A DNA stretch of 64,000 nt, taken from assembly GCA_938039675.1 (NCBI GenBank), contig CALHUI010000015.1, positions 124,001 to 188,000 of the forward strand, in the 5' to 3' direction. The translations under genes and the position numbers were made by a program. How positions within the stretch are numbered: the stretch's first letter is position 1; the number at the start of each line of letters is the position of its first letter. Of this stretch, positions 24,445 through 34,247 are shown in pieces. Source of the DNA: an uncultured Cytophagales bacterium. GTDB lineage: Bacteria > Bacteroidota > Bacteroidia > Cytophagales > Thermoflexibacteraceae. The notes beneath the pieces were generated by a model. The model made no database searches. It was not told the origin of the DNA and worked only from the letters and a program-made list of their open reading frames with translations.

Positions 24445-25243
24445 TCAGTTTTTGATTTTGGTTCCCAATTGTCGCAGCATTTGCCTGCATTTGGCAAGCG
24501 ATTCTTTGTAGTAACGTGAGCTTTGAGACTGATTTTCAATCATTTGCTGAATCAGATTAGTGAAGCGATAACTGAAAATAGCTTCCTGATTGAGCGGCTG
24601 AAACTCTATGATATCAAAATACTCACTTACAAAGGGCTGCAATCGGTCGCGAATATCGGTCAAAATAATGTTTTGTCGGGTAGCCAGCCGGTTTTTCATA
24701 TTCATTTTCATAAAGCCCAATCGGTTGGTTTTTAATCTGGAAATCCCGTATCAGATTGACATGGCCGCCCTGCTTGATAGATTCGCAGGTGGTTTTGGAA
24801 GGGTAAAAAAAAAGCACAACTTCCTCCGATGCTTTTTTTATCAGATTGCTGATACTGTCAATCTGCTCACGGTCATTGATTTTGACCATTACCAGCAGGC
24901 GGGTCAGTTCATCTATTTTCAGATTGTTGATACTGTCCGCCTGTATGAGATGTTCTATGTCATGGGAAAGTTCATCGTGCAGGTTGGCCATGTAGTCCGC
25001 TTCAATTTTTAGTTCCCGCTGATGCGAGGCATAATTATTAACGGCAAAACCGGCAGCAATACCAATCATTACCAACAACAGTTCAATGGAATAAATCAGC
25101 AAATAAGCCCGAACATGTTTTCCGGAGCGCAACTGTTTTCCCCAACTCAGTCTCCTGATTTTACGTGAGGCTACCGGCGCTATGTCATGTAGCTCGAGGT
25201 TTTCATCCGGTATTTCAGAGACAGGTTGCTTACTCATTGTCAA
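24445..25243 (-). pseudogene. DUF6090 family membrane protein, frameshifted
   Basis: The N-terminal part (from 25243) has the DUF6090 pattern: basic stretch, SGKHVRAYLLIYSIELLLVM, IGIAAGFAVNNYASHQRELK, then a helical domain ending TTCESIKQGGHVNLIRDF. The frame then runs out about 25 residues later, while the continuation (ENRLATRQNIILTDIRDRL onward to LGTKIKN) lies in another frame down to 24445. Removing one base from the five-T run at 24692-24696 (AAAAA on the coding strand) joins them into a protein of about 265 residues with one membrane helix. The gene overlaps the end of the decayed DUF2339 gene by 14 nt and directly abuts bioA. Confidence 0.75.
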
Positions 25244-27567
25244 AAATGATTCGTTTCAGTTTTTCATACAAAAAAGCAATGACCAGCAGCAGCACACCGA
25301 TTGCAGTCAGAGAAATTATACGGGAAAGGTTGTCCAGATGGACAAAATCTGCCGTGAAAAATTTACCTAAAGCAAGTGCAAAGCAAGCCAGCACTGTCAG
25401 GCGCACTGTGACATTTTTGCGCCATAAGCCCGCCAGAAACATGAAAAATGAACTTACACCCCACAGCAGCGCATACCCTTTCCATTGTGATGTTACAGCA
25501 AGCTCTGCAATGGTTTCGGATGTTTCAAAACAGCTGATAACATACCAGTGTCGTATTCGGATGTGATGACAAATAATATCCATGCGCATATACTTACCGT
25601 AAATACTTGAAAAACAGTATTTTGTTTGCTTTTAAGTTGCCAATGTTGTTGCAGAAGCTCTGCGATGAGCAGGGTATAATGAGCAGCAAGATACCACCGG
25701 GAGAGTTGTCCACCCAGTGCCTCATTTCGCAGGCTGCGAACTGAAAAGTGCAAAAACAATGGGTATAATGCTACAACTATTACAGCTATCAGCGCCGTTA
25801 GGTTTATCCAATACTGCCGACTGCTTTTCTTGGCAAGAAAAATAACCAAAAATGTGAACAACGTGCTGAATGACAGTTATATCTCGTCCACCCACTCAAC
25901 AGGCAGTTGAAGATTTTGCTGATGAAAATCAATTTCAAGATAACCGCCCCAATAGCCGAGCAGCAGGCCACCAACAACATATATACCCAAGAATCGCTGT
26001 CCCGCTTCATCGGATTGTATCTCCCAAAGTGAGAAGACAGATTTTCGGGTATAGCGGCTCATCAGTGCCTGTGCTGCAAGCGATGCCAACAGGGCAACAG
26101 TTGCCCCAGAGCCCTTGTTTAACAGGACTTTATAATGCCAGATATAGGTTTTCAACAAATTACCCGCATCATCATATTCAAGTTCGGTTAGTGAGCGTCC
26201 GTAGAAACTGTCCCAGTCGTTGAACAAACTGCCAATTGCCAGCAGATTGACCAACGCAAGCGGTAACTGCAAGCGCTCAAAACCTTCCCTGCCCGATAAA
26301 TAGAGTAAAATTACAGCCTCTGCGGCCCATGCATAAGTGATAGAGTAGTCATTAAATTGTGCAGGTATAGCCAATGTAACCAGCAAAACCGCCATGCCGC
26401 CGTATAAAAATGTGTTGCAATGCTTGTCTGGTTCAAATGATGCAACAGTCGCCTGAAAACAACGCCCAGCCAATTTGTATCAGTGCGACGCCAAGCAAAA
26501 ATCCACCATTGTAAGTACCTGAAAACCATTTATCTATCAATAAAAACAGAATGCTTGTAAAGCAAATGGTATTCATCAGACTGAATGAGGCATCGGGCAG
26601 TGCAAGGTCTGTTTTGACACGCAACGGCGAATGATTTGCCATTATCCAAAATACGAGATAGAAAAAAATTGCAAACAGAGCAATTGAAAGGTATGAATAT
26701 TTGGCAGGAATTTCATCCGTTGATGCATACTACCCAATCCGGAGAGTTGCGGTCATCAGAAAAGCCACATAGGTAATGCTCCGCCAGCTTTTGAGATAGT
26801 ATAAAAACGGCTACTCCTATGTTGAGAGTCAGCAAATAGGCGAACAGATTCAGCATATTACCCTGCCCCGTACTTGCCAGAAAAGGCGATGCAAAGCCTC
26901 CCACCATAACTACAACAGCCAGTGCCTCCACGCGATACAGTACTGCCAGCCCTAATGCCAGCAAGGTAATGCCTACCACAATAGCCAATGCGGCCAGTTG
27001 GGAAAACAAGTTGTAATACTGAAAGCCCCAATACACCGAAAAGTACAGCAGCGCGATGCCTCCCCCCGAAAGCACAGCTCCGAATGTGCGATAGTTGCGA
27101 TGCAGATAATGACCGCCACCTATCAGCGCAAATCCGATACCCATACCGATAGCTACTCTTAATGATTCGCTAATCCATTCATTACCAATGGCGTATTTAA
27201 CAAAATAGGCGATGCCCAGAAAAAATACGGCTATCCCGATGTATTTAATAAGATTAGCGCCCAGCAACTTCTCAATATTAATAGATGCAGCAGGAGGTTT
27301 AGGCACTGCCGTATAGGTTTGCTGCTTTTTTGCATCTGATAAAACCTGCTTCCCATCGCGGTAGAAAACAGGTTTGGCAATGGGCGGCGGTGTTTGTGTT
27401 TGCGATTCATTGCTTGCATTTGCAACCTCAAACCCTGCTAATGGCGTATCCTGCGTGGTCGTATCTGCTGCCACAACAGATATATTTTGCAATTGCTGCT
27501 GAATGGCTGTTACCTGTGTAAGTAACAGGTTTACCCGTTCTGAGAGGGATTTTAGTTCATCGGCCAC
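25230..27567 (-). pseudogene. DUF2339 multi-span membrane protein, multiply broken
   Basis: The first 260 codons (from 27567) are a clear DUF2339 N terminus: coiled-coil start, Pro-rich linker, then EKLLGANLIKYIGIAVFFLG, ESLRVAIGMGIGFALIGGGH and FGAVLSGGGIALLYFSVYWG. The remainder is spread over three frames. Lesions on the coding strand: one extra base in the run at 26789-26792, TAG at 26730-26732 (probably from TGG), one extra base in the run at 26456-26459, TAA at 25877-25879, and one missing base near 25527-25530. Corrected, the protein would be about 780 residues with many transmembrane helices, ending LYEKLKRIIFDNE. The mix of nonsense and frameshift changes indicates real decay, not a single reading error. 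Confidence 0.85.
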
Positions 27568-27664
27568 GTATAATCGGTTTTATATGATTAAATTTAGAAA
27601 ACAAAACATTAAAATTGCAATTAAGACATTATGGGGCTTGAGCTCCGTTTAACCCTGCAAATCC

Positions 27665-28330
27665 ATGAAAATAGGTGTTTTGCTTTCCGGTTGTGGTATA
27701 TATGATGGTTCAGGTATTCATGAGGCAGTACTCTCCCTGTTGATGCTTGACCGTCTGTCCGTAGATTACGAATGTTTTGCGCCCGATAATCAGTCCGATG
27801 TGTGCAATCCCATTACCAAGGACAAATTGCCCTATAAGCGCAACATACTCATTGAATCTGCACGCATTGCCAGAGGAAAAATTAAATCCCTAACAGAATT
27901 TCGGGTCAAATCATTTGACGGTCTTGTCATTCCCGGCAGCTACCACGACCTGACCGAGCCTGCGCCTGCCGAGATTGCCGACGTAATTTGTCGGATGGCA
28001 GAGGCCGGCAAACCTATTGCAGCTACTTCAACCTCTGCCATATGGGTGGCCGATGCATTGGCAACCATTGACATACAAGCAAAAATAACTTTGGGTCAGC
28101 TGCAATATTATGCTGATAATCAATTACTTAATCAGTGGATTCAACAAGTAAGACTTCGTGGGATAAATGTGGTGGATGCCGATGCCAAAGACGTGATAGA
28201 AGATGATTTAAACAATATCATTACTACGGCAGGTTATTTGAGCAGCCACAGCATGGCACAAGTTTTTGAAGGAATAGAAAAGACAATCACTAAACTTATA
28301 GAAATGGTTACGCTGGTAATGAGCACCTGA
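27665..28330 (+). CDS. ElbB/ES1-like DJ-1/PfpI-superfamily protein with Ser for the nucleophile Cys
   Basis: A 221-residue protein of the ElbB (ES1, isoprenoid-biosynthesis-associated glyoxalase III-like) group. Matching parts: VLLSGCGIYDGSGIHEAV at the start, ECFAPDNQSDV, RNILIESARIARGKI, GLVIPGSY and ITTAGYLSSHSMAQVFEGI near the end. In E. coli ElbB the nucleophile-elbow reads GFMCIAP; here the aligned stretch is AATSTSA with Ser122 in place of Cys, and the following GGF region is GSYHDL. This may therefore be a non-catalytic or altered family member. It is divergent from the decayed DUF2339 gene with 97 nt between. Confidence 0.75.
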   Translation: MKIGVLLSGCGIYDGSGIHEAVLSLLMLDRLSVDYECFAPDNQSDVCNPITKDKLPYKRNILIESARIARGKIKSLTEFRVKSFDGLVIPGSYHDLTEPAPAEIADVICRMAEAGKPIAATSTSAIWVADALATIDIQAKITLGQLQYYADNQLLNQWIQQVRLRGINVVDADAKDVIEDDLNNIITTAGYLSSHSMAQVFEGIEKTITKLIEMVTLVMST

Positions 28331-28375
28331 TTACCTTGCAACAACTGACAAACCAATAATGCATGCGCAATAGCT

Positions 28376-30406
28376 ATGATGAAACAAACCCTTTTGGCAA
28401 TTTGCCTGATTGCTTTTTTAGCATCCTGCACTTCAACCATCAAAAAAGCGGAAATAAAATTTGCAAGGGCTGAATACGAAACAGCCGCACAACTATACAA
28501 GAAAGTTTTGGAAAGCAAGCCATCCAATGCTGCTGAAATAAACTTCCTGATTGGTGAATGTTATCGGCTTTCAAACCGTTACAGATTGGCACTGCCCTAC
28601 TATCAAGCAGCCATCGGCAGCGGCTTCACCAATGAATCCATAGATTTCCATTTGGGAATGGCGCTGAAAGCCAATGAGATGTACGCCGATGCTGCCACCG
28701 CACTGGATAAATACAGCAAAAATGGCCGCGATGCAGAGTTGATTCGCAGAGCGCGAATTGAAGCCAAAAATTTGACCGAGGTAAATGCTATTTTGGCAAT
28801 GGAAACCCATACGACCATCGCCAATTGCACAGGCATTAATACGCCTGCTTCCGAATACGCACCTGCTTTTTACAAAGGCAATTTGGTATTTGCCAGCTCG
28901 CGGCGCGGCGAAAAAATATTTGAAACTACCGGCGGCGGTTTTAGCGATTTTTACGAATTTGTATTTTCCGATACGATGACCTGTGGCGGCGAAGTGCGCC
29001 CTTTTCTTGGTCCTGAATTTAATCTAGATGGCCACAACGAAGGCGGTATCACATTTGCTCCCAACAATCGCTTCATGATTTTTGCCAGAGGAAACAGCGG
29101 GCAGAAAAAAGAGCCTTTCCGCGAAGTAAACCTGTTCATCAGCCGCTTTCAGGACGGCAATTGGACAGTACCTGAGTTTCTCGACCTCGTCAGCGATTCA
29201 CTCACATGGGATTCGTCCCCCGCACTCAGCCCCGACGGAAAAACTCTTTACTTTGCCTCTAACCGTAAAGACGGCAGCCAAGGCGGTATTGATATTTATA
29301 GCAGCCGCTTGAACGACAACGGTACATGGTCGCGCCCGCGCAACCTCGGCAGAACCATCAACACGCCCGGCGATGAACTTTTCCCGCAAATTGCACCCGA
29401 TGGCCGTCTGTTTTTTGCCTCTAACGGACATGCAGGCTTAGGTGGGCTCGATATTTTCGTGCAAGATACCGTCATTGTAGGTTATGACAGTTTAAAAAGA
29501 CCCATCAAAGAGCTGAAAATCAAGAATGTAGGCACGCCTATGAACAGCAGCTACGATGATTTCGGCATTGCTTTTCGCTCTAAAAGCAGCGGCTATTTTA
29601 CCAGCAATCGCATTGGGGACGGTGCCGAAGGCGATGATGACATCTACATGTTCCGCAATGACTCGGCAGATATCAAAACCGTTGCCTATTATCTGCGCGG
29701 TACGACCTATGGCAAAGCAGACATCAATGCACAACCTGAAGTTTTGACCGAAACCTTCATTATTTTGAAAGACAACAACGGCAATGTGATAGACACAACC
29801 CGCACCGATGCACAAGGGAAATACCTGTTTGAAAAGCCGATAGAAATAGACCGTATTTATCAGGTAACAGGGCAAAAACCCGAATATTTGTCTGCTAATG
29901 AGCAGTTAAATACGCAAGGCAAAGGCATAGACCCCAAAACGCTGCCGCTTCGCCACAACAAGGTTTACTTTGATTTGGACTTAACGCTTCGCAAGGATAT
30001 TCTCATCACATTGCGCACCCCACGCGACCCCAAACGACCACTGAAGCCTTCCGATGTACCCGAAATCGAAATTTTATATGAGTACGACAGTTCGCGCATT
30101 ACGTCAGAGGCCGCAGCCATCCTTGATAATTTCGTGGATTTCCTCAAAGACTATTTCGAGCAATATCCTACCACTGTTTTGGAATTGGGTTCTCATACCG
30201 ACTCACGCGGTAAAGACGCTTATAACCTGCGCCTTTCTCAACGCCGTGCAGCCGCTGCCGTAAACTATATTGTGGCCAAAGGCATTCCGCGTGAAAATAT
30301 TATTGCCAAAGGTTATGGCGAAACCGAACCCAAGATTCCCAATGCGAAAACCGAAGCGCAACACCAAGCTAACCGACGAACGACCATTAAAATAGCCAAA
30401 CAATAG
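28376..30406 (+). CDS. PorE-like T9SS lipoprotein (TPR, beta-propeller, regulatory and OmpA domains)
   Basis: A 676-residue lipoprotein (lipobox LASC, Cys18). Domains in order: TPR helices (about 25-135, with EYETAAQLYKKVLES), a WD40/PD40-type propeller (about 165-430, repeats such as SSPALSPDGKTLYFASNR and DELFPQIAPDGRLFFASN), a carboxypeptidase-regulatory-like domain (about 445-530) and a C-terminal OmpA peptidoglycan-binding domain (about 560-676, LELGSHTDSRGKDAYNLRLS and NRRTTIKI). This is the arrangement of Porphyromonas PorE, an outer-membrane-associated part of the type IX secretion system that attaches to peptidoglycan. Related OmpA/PD40 lipoproteins share pieces, so the PorE role is an inference. 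A T9SS cargo protein occurs 10 kb downstream. Confidence 0.82.
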   Translation: MMKQTLLAICLIAFLASCTSTIKKAEIKFARAEYETAAQLYKKVLESKPSNAAEINFLIGECYRLSNRYRLALPYYQAAIGSGFTNESIDFHLGMALKANEMYADAATALDKYSKNGRDAELIRRARIEAKNLTEVNAILAMETHTTIANCTGINTPASEYAPAFYKGNLVFASSRRGEKIFETTGGGFSDFYEFVFSDTMTCGGEVRPFLGPEFNLDGHNEGGITFAPNNRFMIFARGNSGQKKEPFREVNLFISRFQDGNWTVPEFLDLVSDSLTWDSSPALSPDGKTLYFASNRKDGSQGGIDIYSSRLNDNGTWSRPRNLGRTINTPGDELFPQIAPDGRLFFASNGHAGLGGLDIFVQDTVIVGYDSLKRPIKELKIKNVGTPMNSSYDDFGIAFRSKSSGYFTSNRIGDGAEGDDDIYMFRNDSADIKTVAYYLRGTTYGKADINAQPEVLTETFIILKDNNGNVIDTTRTDAQGKYLFEKPIEIDRIYQVTGQKPEYLSANEQLNTQGKGIDPKTLPLRHNKVYFDLDLTLRKDILITLRTPRDPKRPLKPSDVPEIEILYEYDSSRITSEAAAILDNFVDFLKDYFEQYPTTVLELGSHTDSRGKDAYNLRLSQRRAAAAVNYIVAKGIPRENIIAKGYGETEPKIPNAKTEAQHQANRRTTIKIAKQ

Positions 30407-30414
30407 CGCGGCTC

Positions 30415-30750
30415 ATGAAAACCATCATCAAAATAGTTTTGAACGGGGTTTTTATCTTCTTCCTTTCGCAATGGCTGCCGGGCATTTCCGTAACCTCATT
30501 GGAAGCAAGTTTTATTGTAGCAATTGTGTTGAGTTTACTGAACGCAGTGCTTGCCCCAATTCTGCAATTACTCGCATTGCCCATTACTATCTTGACACTT
30601 GGTTTGTTTGCATTAGTTGTTAATGGAGCCATTGTATTAATTGCCGACACATTAATGGACAGTTTTGCCGTTGCAGGTTGGCTCATGGCTATTGTTTTCA
30701 GTATCATTATGGCCCTATTTAACTCCGTTCTGTCGGATGTGTTGAAGTAG
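30415..30750 (+). CDS. Four-helix membrane protein of the phage holin-4 / YvlD superfamily
   Basis: A 111-residue, very hydrophobic protein with four predicted transmembrane helices. The family pattern is present: FFLSQWLPGISVTSLEASFIVAIVLSLLNAVLAPILQLLALPITILTLGLF contains the conserved LNAVLAPIL and LPITILTLGLF elements. Despite the holin name there is no phage context; chromosomal YvlD-type proteins have an unknown envelope role. It follows the PorE-like gene by 8 nt and is probably in the same transcript. Confidence 0.8.
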   Translation: MKTIIKIVLNGVFIFFLSQWLPGISVTSLEASFIVAIVLSLLNAVLAPILQLLALPITILTLGLFALVVNGAIVLIADTLMDSFAVAGWLMAIVFSIIMALFNSVLSDVLK

Positions 30751-30819
30751 AACAGTCGCACAGGTTGCGAATTGTGCATCCAGCAAAGCAGAGAATGGGA
30801 TAATTTATCGGTATAAGCA

Positions 30820-30827
30820 TAAATTTG
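30820..30827 (+). promoter_or_regulatory. -7 box adjoining the M20 gene start
   Basis: TAAATTTG matches TAnnTTTG and lies 7 nt before the ATG, so the transcript would have almost no leader. No clear -33 TTG is present at the expected distance. Confidence 0.4.
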
Positions 30828-30834
30828 CATATGT

Positions 30835-31935
30835 ATGATAAAAGAACTTCCGATAACCATTCCCGCACTTACGGCGCAAGCAACAGAGTTACTCCAAAAA
30901 CTTATCGCCACGCCTTCTTTCAGCAAAGAAGAAGATTTGACAGCACAGTTAATTGTTGATTTTCTTGGAGCCTATCAAATCCCTGTACAGCGTTTGGCGA
31001 ATAACGTATGGTGTCAATCTGCCAACTGGCGCGATGATTTACCCGTTATTCTGCTCAACTCACACCATGACACAGTAAAACCCAATCCCGGTTATACCTT
31101 AGACCCATTCGAGCCTATCATAAAAGACGGCAAGTTATACGGGCTTGGCAGCAATGACGCGGGAGGTTGCCTTGTGTCATTGATTGCTACATTTATCTAC
31201 TACAATAATCTGTTTCAGCAACAACCTGAAAAGCAAACATTTAACCTAATTTTGGCTGCTACTGCCGAAGAGGAAATCAGCGGTAGCGGGGGAGTAGAAC
31301 TCCTGCTGCCACACTTGGGAAAGATTGATTTGGGGATTGTAGGCGAACCTACGCTCACCCAGTTGGCCATTGCCGAAAAAGGCCTTATGGTCATAGACTG
31401 TACGGTAAGAGGCAAAGCAGGCCACGCTGCTCGAGAAGAAGGTGAAAACGCTTTGTACAAAGCATTAAAGGATATTGAGTGGTTTCGAACTTATCAGTTT
31501 CCCAAAGTATCGCCCTTGTTAGGCCCCGTGAAAATGTCCGTAACAATCATCAATGCGGGCAGCCAACACAACGTAGTGCCCGAAAAGTGTACATTTACTG
31601 TAGATATCCGCACCACAGATGTTTATAGGAATGCGGAAGTCTTGGAAATTATTCGCCAAAATGTTGAGTGTGAAGTAAAAGAGCGTTCTTTTCGCTTAAA
31701 CGCATCAGGCATTTCATCCGAACATCCGATTGTGAAACGCGGCATATCGCTGGGCAGAACTACCTATGCTTCGCCTACCACCTCCGACCAAGCGTTGATG
31801 CCTTTCACAACGATTAAAATAGGTCCTGGCGATTCGGCACGTTCGCACAGTGCCGACGAATATATATGGCTGCATGAAATCCGCGAAGGCATTGAGTTCT
31901 ACATTCAGTTACTCGATGAGCTGGATATACGCTGA
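30835..31935 (+). CDS. M20-family deacetylase, ArgE-like
   Basis: Zinc-dependent M20 amidohydrolase of 366 residues, similar to the acetyl- or succinylornithine deacetylases of Bacteroidota. The metal-site motifs are visible: NSHHDTVKP near 79, YGLGSNDAGG near 102 (a wording typical of the Bacteroidota ArgE group), AATAEEEISGSGG near 144, GIVGEPT near 168 and the C-terminal HSADEYIW near 343. The dimerisation lid lies between (VIDCTVRGKAGHAAREEG). No arginine genes are nearby, so the substrate, N-acetylornithine or another N-acyl amino acid, is inferred. It has its own -7 box and a strong shared terminator. Confidence 0.8.
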   Translation: MIKELPITIPALTAQATELLQKLIATPSFSKEEDLTAQLIVDFLGAYQIPVQRLANNVWCQSANWRDDLPVILLNSHHDTVKPNPGYTLDPFEPIIKDGKLYGLGSNDAGGCLVSLIATFIYYNNLFQQQPEKQTFNLILAATAEEEISGSGGVELLLPHLGKIDLGIVGEPTLTQLAIAEKGLMVIDCTVRGKAGHAAREEGENALYKALKDIEWFRTYQFPKVSPLLGPVKMSVTIINAGSQHNVVPEKCTFTVDIRTTDVYRNAEVLEIIRQNVECEVKERSFRLNASGISSEHPIVKRGISLGRTTYASPTTSDQALMPFTTIKIGPGDSARSHSADEYIWLHEIREGIEFYIQLLDELDIR

Positions 31936-31951
31936 TTATCAAGGCTTTTAT

Positions 31952-31992
31952 AAATTACAACCCGACAAGTGCTACCTGTCGGGTTGTAATTT
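31952..31992. terminator. Bidirectional terminator, perfect 16-bp stem
   Basis: AAATTACAACCCGACA at 31952-31967 pairs perfectly with TGTCGGGTTGTAATTT at 31977-31992. It lies between the convergent M20 and purA genes and works for both strands. The core matches the CCTGTCGGGTT stems after rnpB. Confidence 0.88.
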
Positions 31993-32013
31993 GCATTGCA
32001 GTCGGTGTGTAAC

Positions 32014-33279
32014 CTAAGCCCGCATCAATGTATCCTTGCGATTAGAACCATAGGAAAGAAGCGTAACGGGAACGCCTACCTGCTGCTCGATGAATCGGAT
32101 GTAATCGGCCAGTGCAGCAGGCAGTTCCTCAAACGATTGCAAATCGGTTAGCTCGCATTGCCAACCTGCAAAACGCTGATATACAGGCGTTACCTTTGTG
32201 CTGTTGAGGCAGTAGGGCAGTTGGTCGGTAATAGTGCCATCAGGCAGTTCATAGTGCGTACATATCATGATTTCCTCAAACTCGTTCAGCACATCAGCCT
32301 TCATCATCAATAGGTTGGTTACGTGGTTAATCATGACTGCATATTTGAGGGCAGGCAAGTCTAACCAACCGCAACGGCGCGGGCGACCTGTGGTTGCTCC
32401 GAATTCGTGGCCTACGCGGCGCAGTCGTTCGCCTGTTTCGTCAGAAAGCTCAGTTGGAAACGGGCCGCTGCCTACACGCGTGCAGTAGGCTTTGAAAATG
32501 CCCAATACTTTGCCAATATGATGCGGGGCAACTCCCAAACCTGTGCAAGCACCTGCAACGGTTGTGTTAGAACTGGTAACAAAAGGGTAGGAGCCAAAAT
32601 CAATATCCAATAGCGAACCCTGTGCACCTTCTGCCAAAATGCGGCTGCCTTTACGGATTTCATTGTTAATGAAGTATTCGCTATCCACCAGCGGGTAGTT
32701 TTTGATGAACTCCACAGCCTCAAAAAATTGTTCTTCCTGCTCTTGCAAATCCACTTCGTAAGCATAGAATTGCAATTGTTCCAAATGCTTTGCTTTCAGG
32801 GCATTGTATCGCTCCTTGAAATCGTGCAGTAAAATATCGCCCACGCGAAGGCCGACGCGTGCAACTTTATCGGCATATGCAGGGCCGATGCCACGCAGTG
32901 TTGAGCCGATTTTGTTCTCCCCTTTTTGCTTTTCCGATGCAGCATCCAATGCGCGATGCGTTGGGATAATCAACTGGGTTTTTTTGGAAATGAACAAATT
33001 TCTTGTCAAATCCACGCCGAGTTCGGTCAGGCTGAGGATTTCGTTTTTAAGCGTGTGAAGGTCTAATACTACGCCATTACCTATCAGATTTTTGATTTCA
33101 GGACGAAAAGCACCGGAAGGAATTTGATGTAAAACGTGCTTAATTCCGTCAAAGTGCAAAGTGTGCCCCGCATTGGGACCGCCTTGAAAGCGTGCAACTA
33201 CTTGATAGTCAGGTGCAATGAAATCGACGATTTTGCCTTTGCCCTCATCGCCCCATTGCAAACCGAGTAAAATATCCAT
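32014..33279 (-). CDS. purA: Adenylosuccinate synthase
   Basis: Joins IMP and aspartate using GTP, the first committed step to AMP. The 421-residue protein has every landmark: LGLQWGDEGKGK at the start (catalytic Asp and P-loop), RFQGGPNAGHT near 30, the GxTxRGIGPAYADKVAR signature as GSTLRGIGPAYADK near 125, GTFPTELSDETG-like FPTELSDETGERLRR near 270, TGRPRRCGWLD near 297 and SYGSNRKDT near the end. It is the last gene of the folC-fur-STAS-purA run, 64 nt after the STAS gene. Confidence 0.96.
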   Translation of the reverse strand: MDILLGLQWGDEGKGKIVDFIAPDYQVVARFQGGPNAGHTLHFDGIKHVLHQIPSGAFRPEIKNLIGNGVVLDLHTLKNEILSLTELGVDLTRNLFISKKTQLIIPTHRALDAASEKQKGENKIGSTLRGIGPAYADKVARVGLRVGDILLHDFKERYNALKAKHLEQLQFYAYEVDLQEQEEQFFEAVEFIKNYPLVDSEYFINNEIRKGSRILAEGAQGSLLDIDFGSYPFVTSSNTTVAGACTGLGVAPHHIGKVLGIFKAYCTRVGSGPFPTELSDETGERLRRVGHEFGATTGRPRRCGWLDLPALKYAVMINHVTNLLMMKADVLNEFEEIMICTHYELPDGTITDQLPYCLNSTKVTPVYQRFAGWQCELTDLQSFEELPAALADYIRFIEQQVGVPVTLLSYGSNRKDTLMRA

Positions 33280-33343
33280 ACAAATTTGATTTCAGGCTGC
33301 TAATGTAGAGAAGTTCGGGCGCAAATAAAAGCCGGAACTTACT

Positions 33344-33721
33344 TTATGAGGCCTTTTGCTTAGCATTTCCTTGCAAACCTGCCAAATAGGCAACAGCAGC
33401 CTCTTTGGTATCAAAAACATGAAAAATTTGATTTAATTTGGTAATGAGCAATAATTTTTTTACCGATTCGGAGGGTTGAATCAATACTAAGTCGCCATTG
33501 CGGTTGCGAAAACGAGTAAGCAGGCGAATCAGTACGGTAAGCCCGGAACTGTTCATGTAAGGAACTTGGGATATATCAACTGCCACAAAAACTACATGCT
33601 GAGGAAGTTGCTGCTCTACGTATCGGACGATATCAGCTTCATTTTCATGCCCCAGTAAATCTCCTCTAATTTCAATTGTAAGAATTTGATTATCAATAAC
33701 TTGTGCAAAAAAATTATCCAT
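33344..33721 (-). CDS. STAS-domain anti-sigma factor antagonist-like protein
   Basis: A 125-residue single STAS domain. Family features: [10 protein letters not shown] near 13, [22 protein letters not shown] near 46-67 with the likely phosphorylated Ser in MNSSG, and [19 protein letters not shown]. Such proteins bind anti-sigma factors or act in partner-switching signalling; no cognate kinase or sigma factor lies nearby. Its start overlaps the end of the Fur-family gene by 8 nt, which implies translational coupling. Confidence 0.85.
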   Translation of the reverse strand: MDNFFAQVIDNQILTIEIRGDLLGHENEADIVRYVEQQLPQHVVFVAVDISQVPYMNSSGLTVLIRLLTRFRNRNGDLVLIQPSESVKKLLLITKLNQIFHVFDTKEAAVAYLAGLQGNAKQKAS

Positions 33722-34211
33722 GGGTGTTGCCTGTTGCCTTATCTTTCTTGTTGGAGCAGTCGGTTCGTTTGCAGGCTCCGTAAAGCACCAACGAGTGATG
33801 CTGGATATTGAACTGCAACAATTCGCCGACCATGCTCTGGATATTGTGAATGCGCGGGTCGCAAAATTCCAGCACCTGATGGCAGTCCACGCAAATCAGG
33901 TGGTCGTGCTGCCGATAGCCGTAAGATTTTTCATACTGCGCCAAATTGCCCCCAAACTGATGTTTGGTAACTAAATCGCATTCCACCAGCAAATCCAGCG
34001 TGTTGTAAACCGTTGCGCGGCTTACCCGATAGTTCTTGTTTTTCATGCTGATGTAAAGAGATTCTACATCAAAATGGTCGTGGCGCGAATAGATTTCTTC
34101 CAGAATGGCAAAGCGTTCGGGCGTTTTGCGCAACTCTTTGCGTTCCAGATAGGCGGTAAAAATCTTCTTTACTTCGTCAAATTTATTTTGAACCGGCGAG
34201 GTGATTTGCAT
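33714..34211 (-). CDS. Fur-family transcriptional repressor
   Basis: Metal- or peroxide-responsive repressor, 165 residues. The winged-helix domain has [21 protein letters not shown] and the recognition region [15 protein letters not shown]. Then come the metal-site segments [19 protein letters not shown], with a CxxC pair, and [15 protein letters not shown] with a second C-x4-C. Four cysteines suggest a structural zinc site. Whether it is Fur, Zur or PerR cannot be decided from motifs alone. It lies between folC and the STAS gene in one run; coupling to purA is common in this phylum. Confidence 0.88.
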   Translation of the reverse strand: MQITSPVQNKFDEVKKIFTAYLERKELRKTPERFAILEEIYSRHDHFDVESLYISMKNKNYRVSRATVYNTLDLLVECDLVTKHQFGGNLAQYEKSYGYRQHDHLICVDCHQVLEFCDPRIHNIQSMVGELLQFNIQHHSLVLYGACKRTDCSNKKDKATGNTHG

Positions 34212-34247
34212 GGCGAAATTCTGTATTTAGGCAAAAATACAAAATCC

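Noticed and set aside
30415-30750. Phage holin as evidence for a prophage
   Set aside because: The holin-4 superfamily name covers ordinary chromosomal YvlD-like proteins. There are no lysis or structural phage genes nearby.
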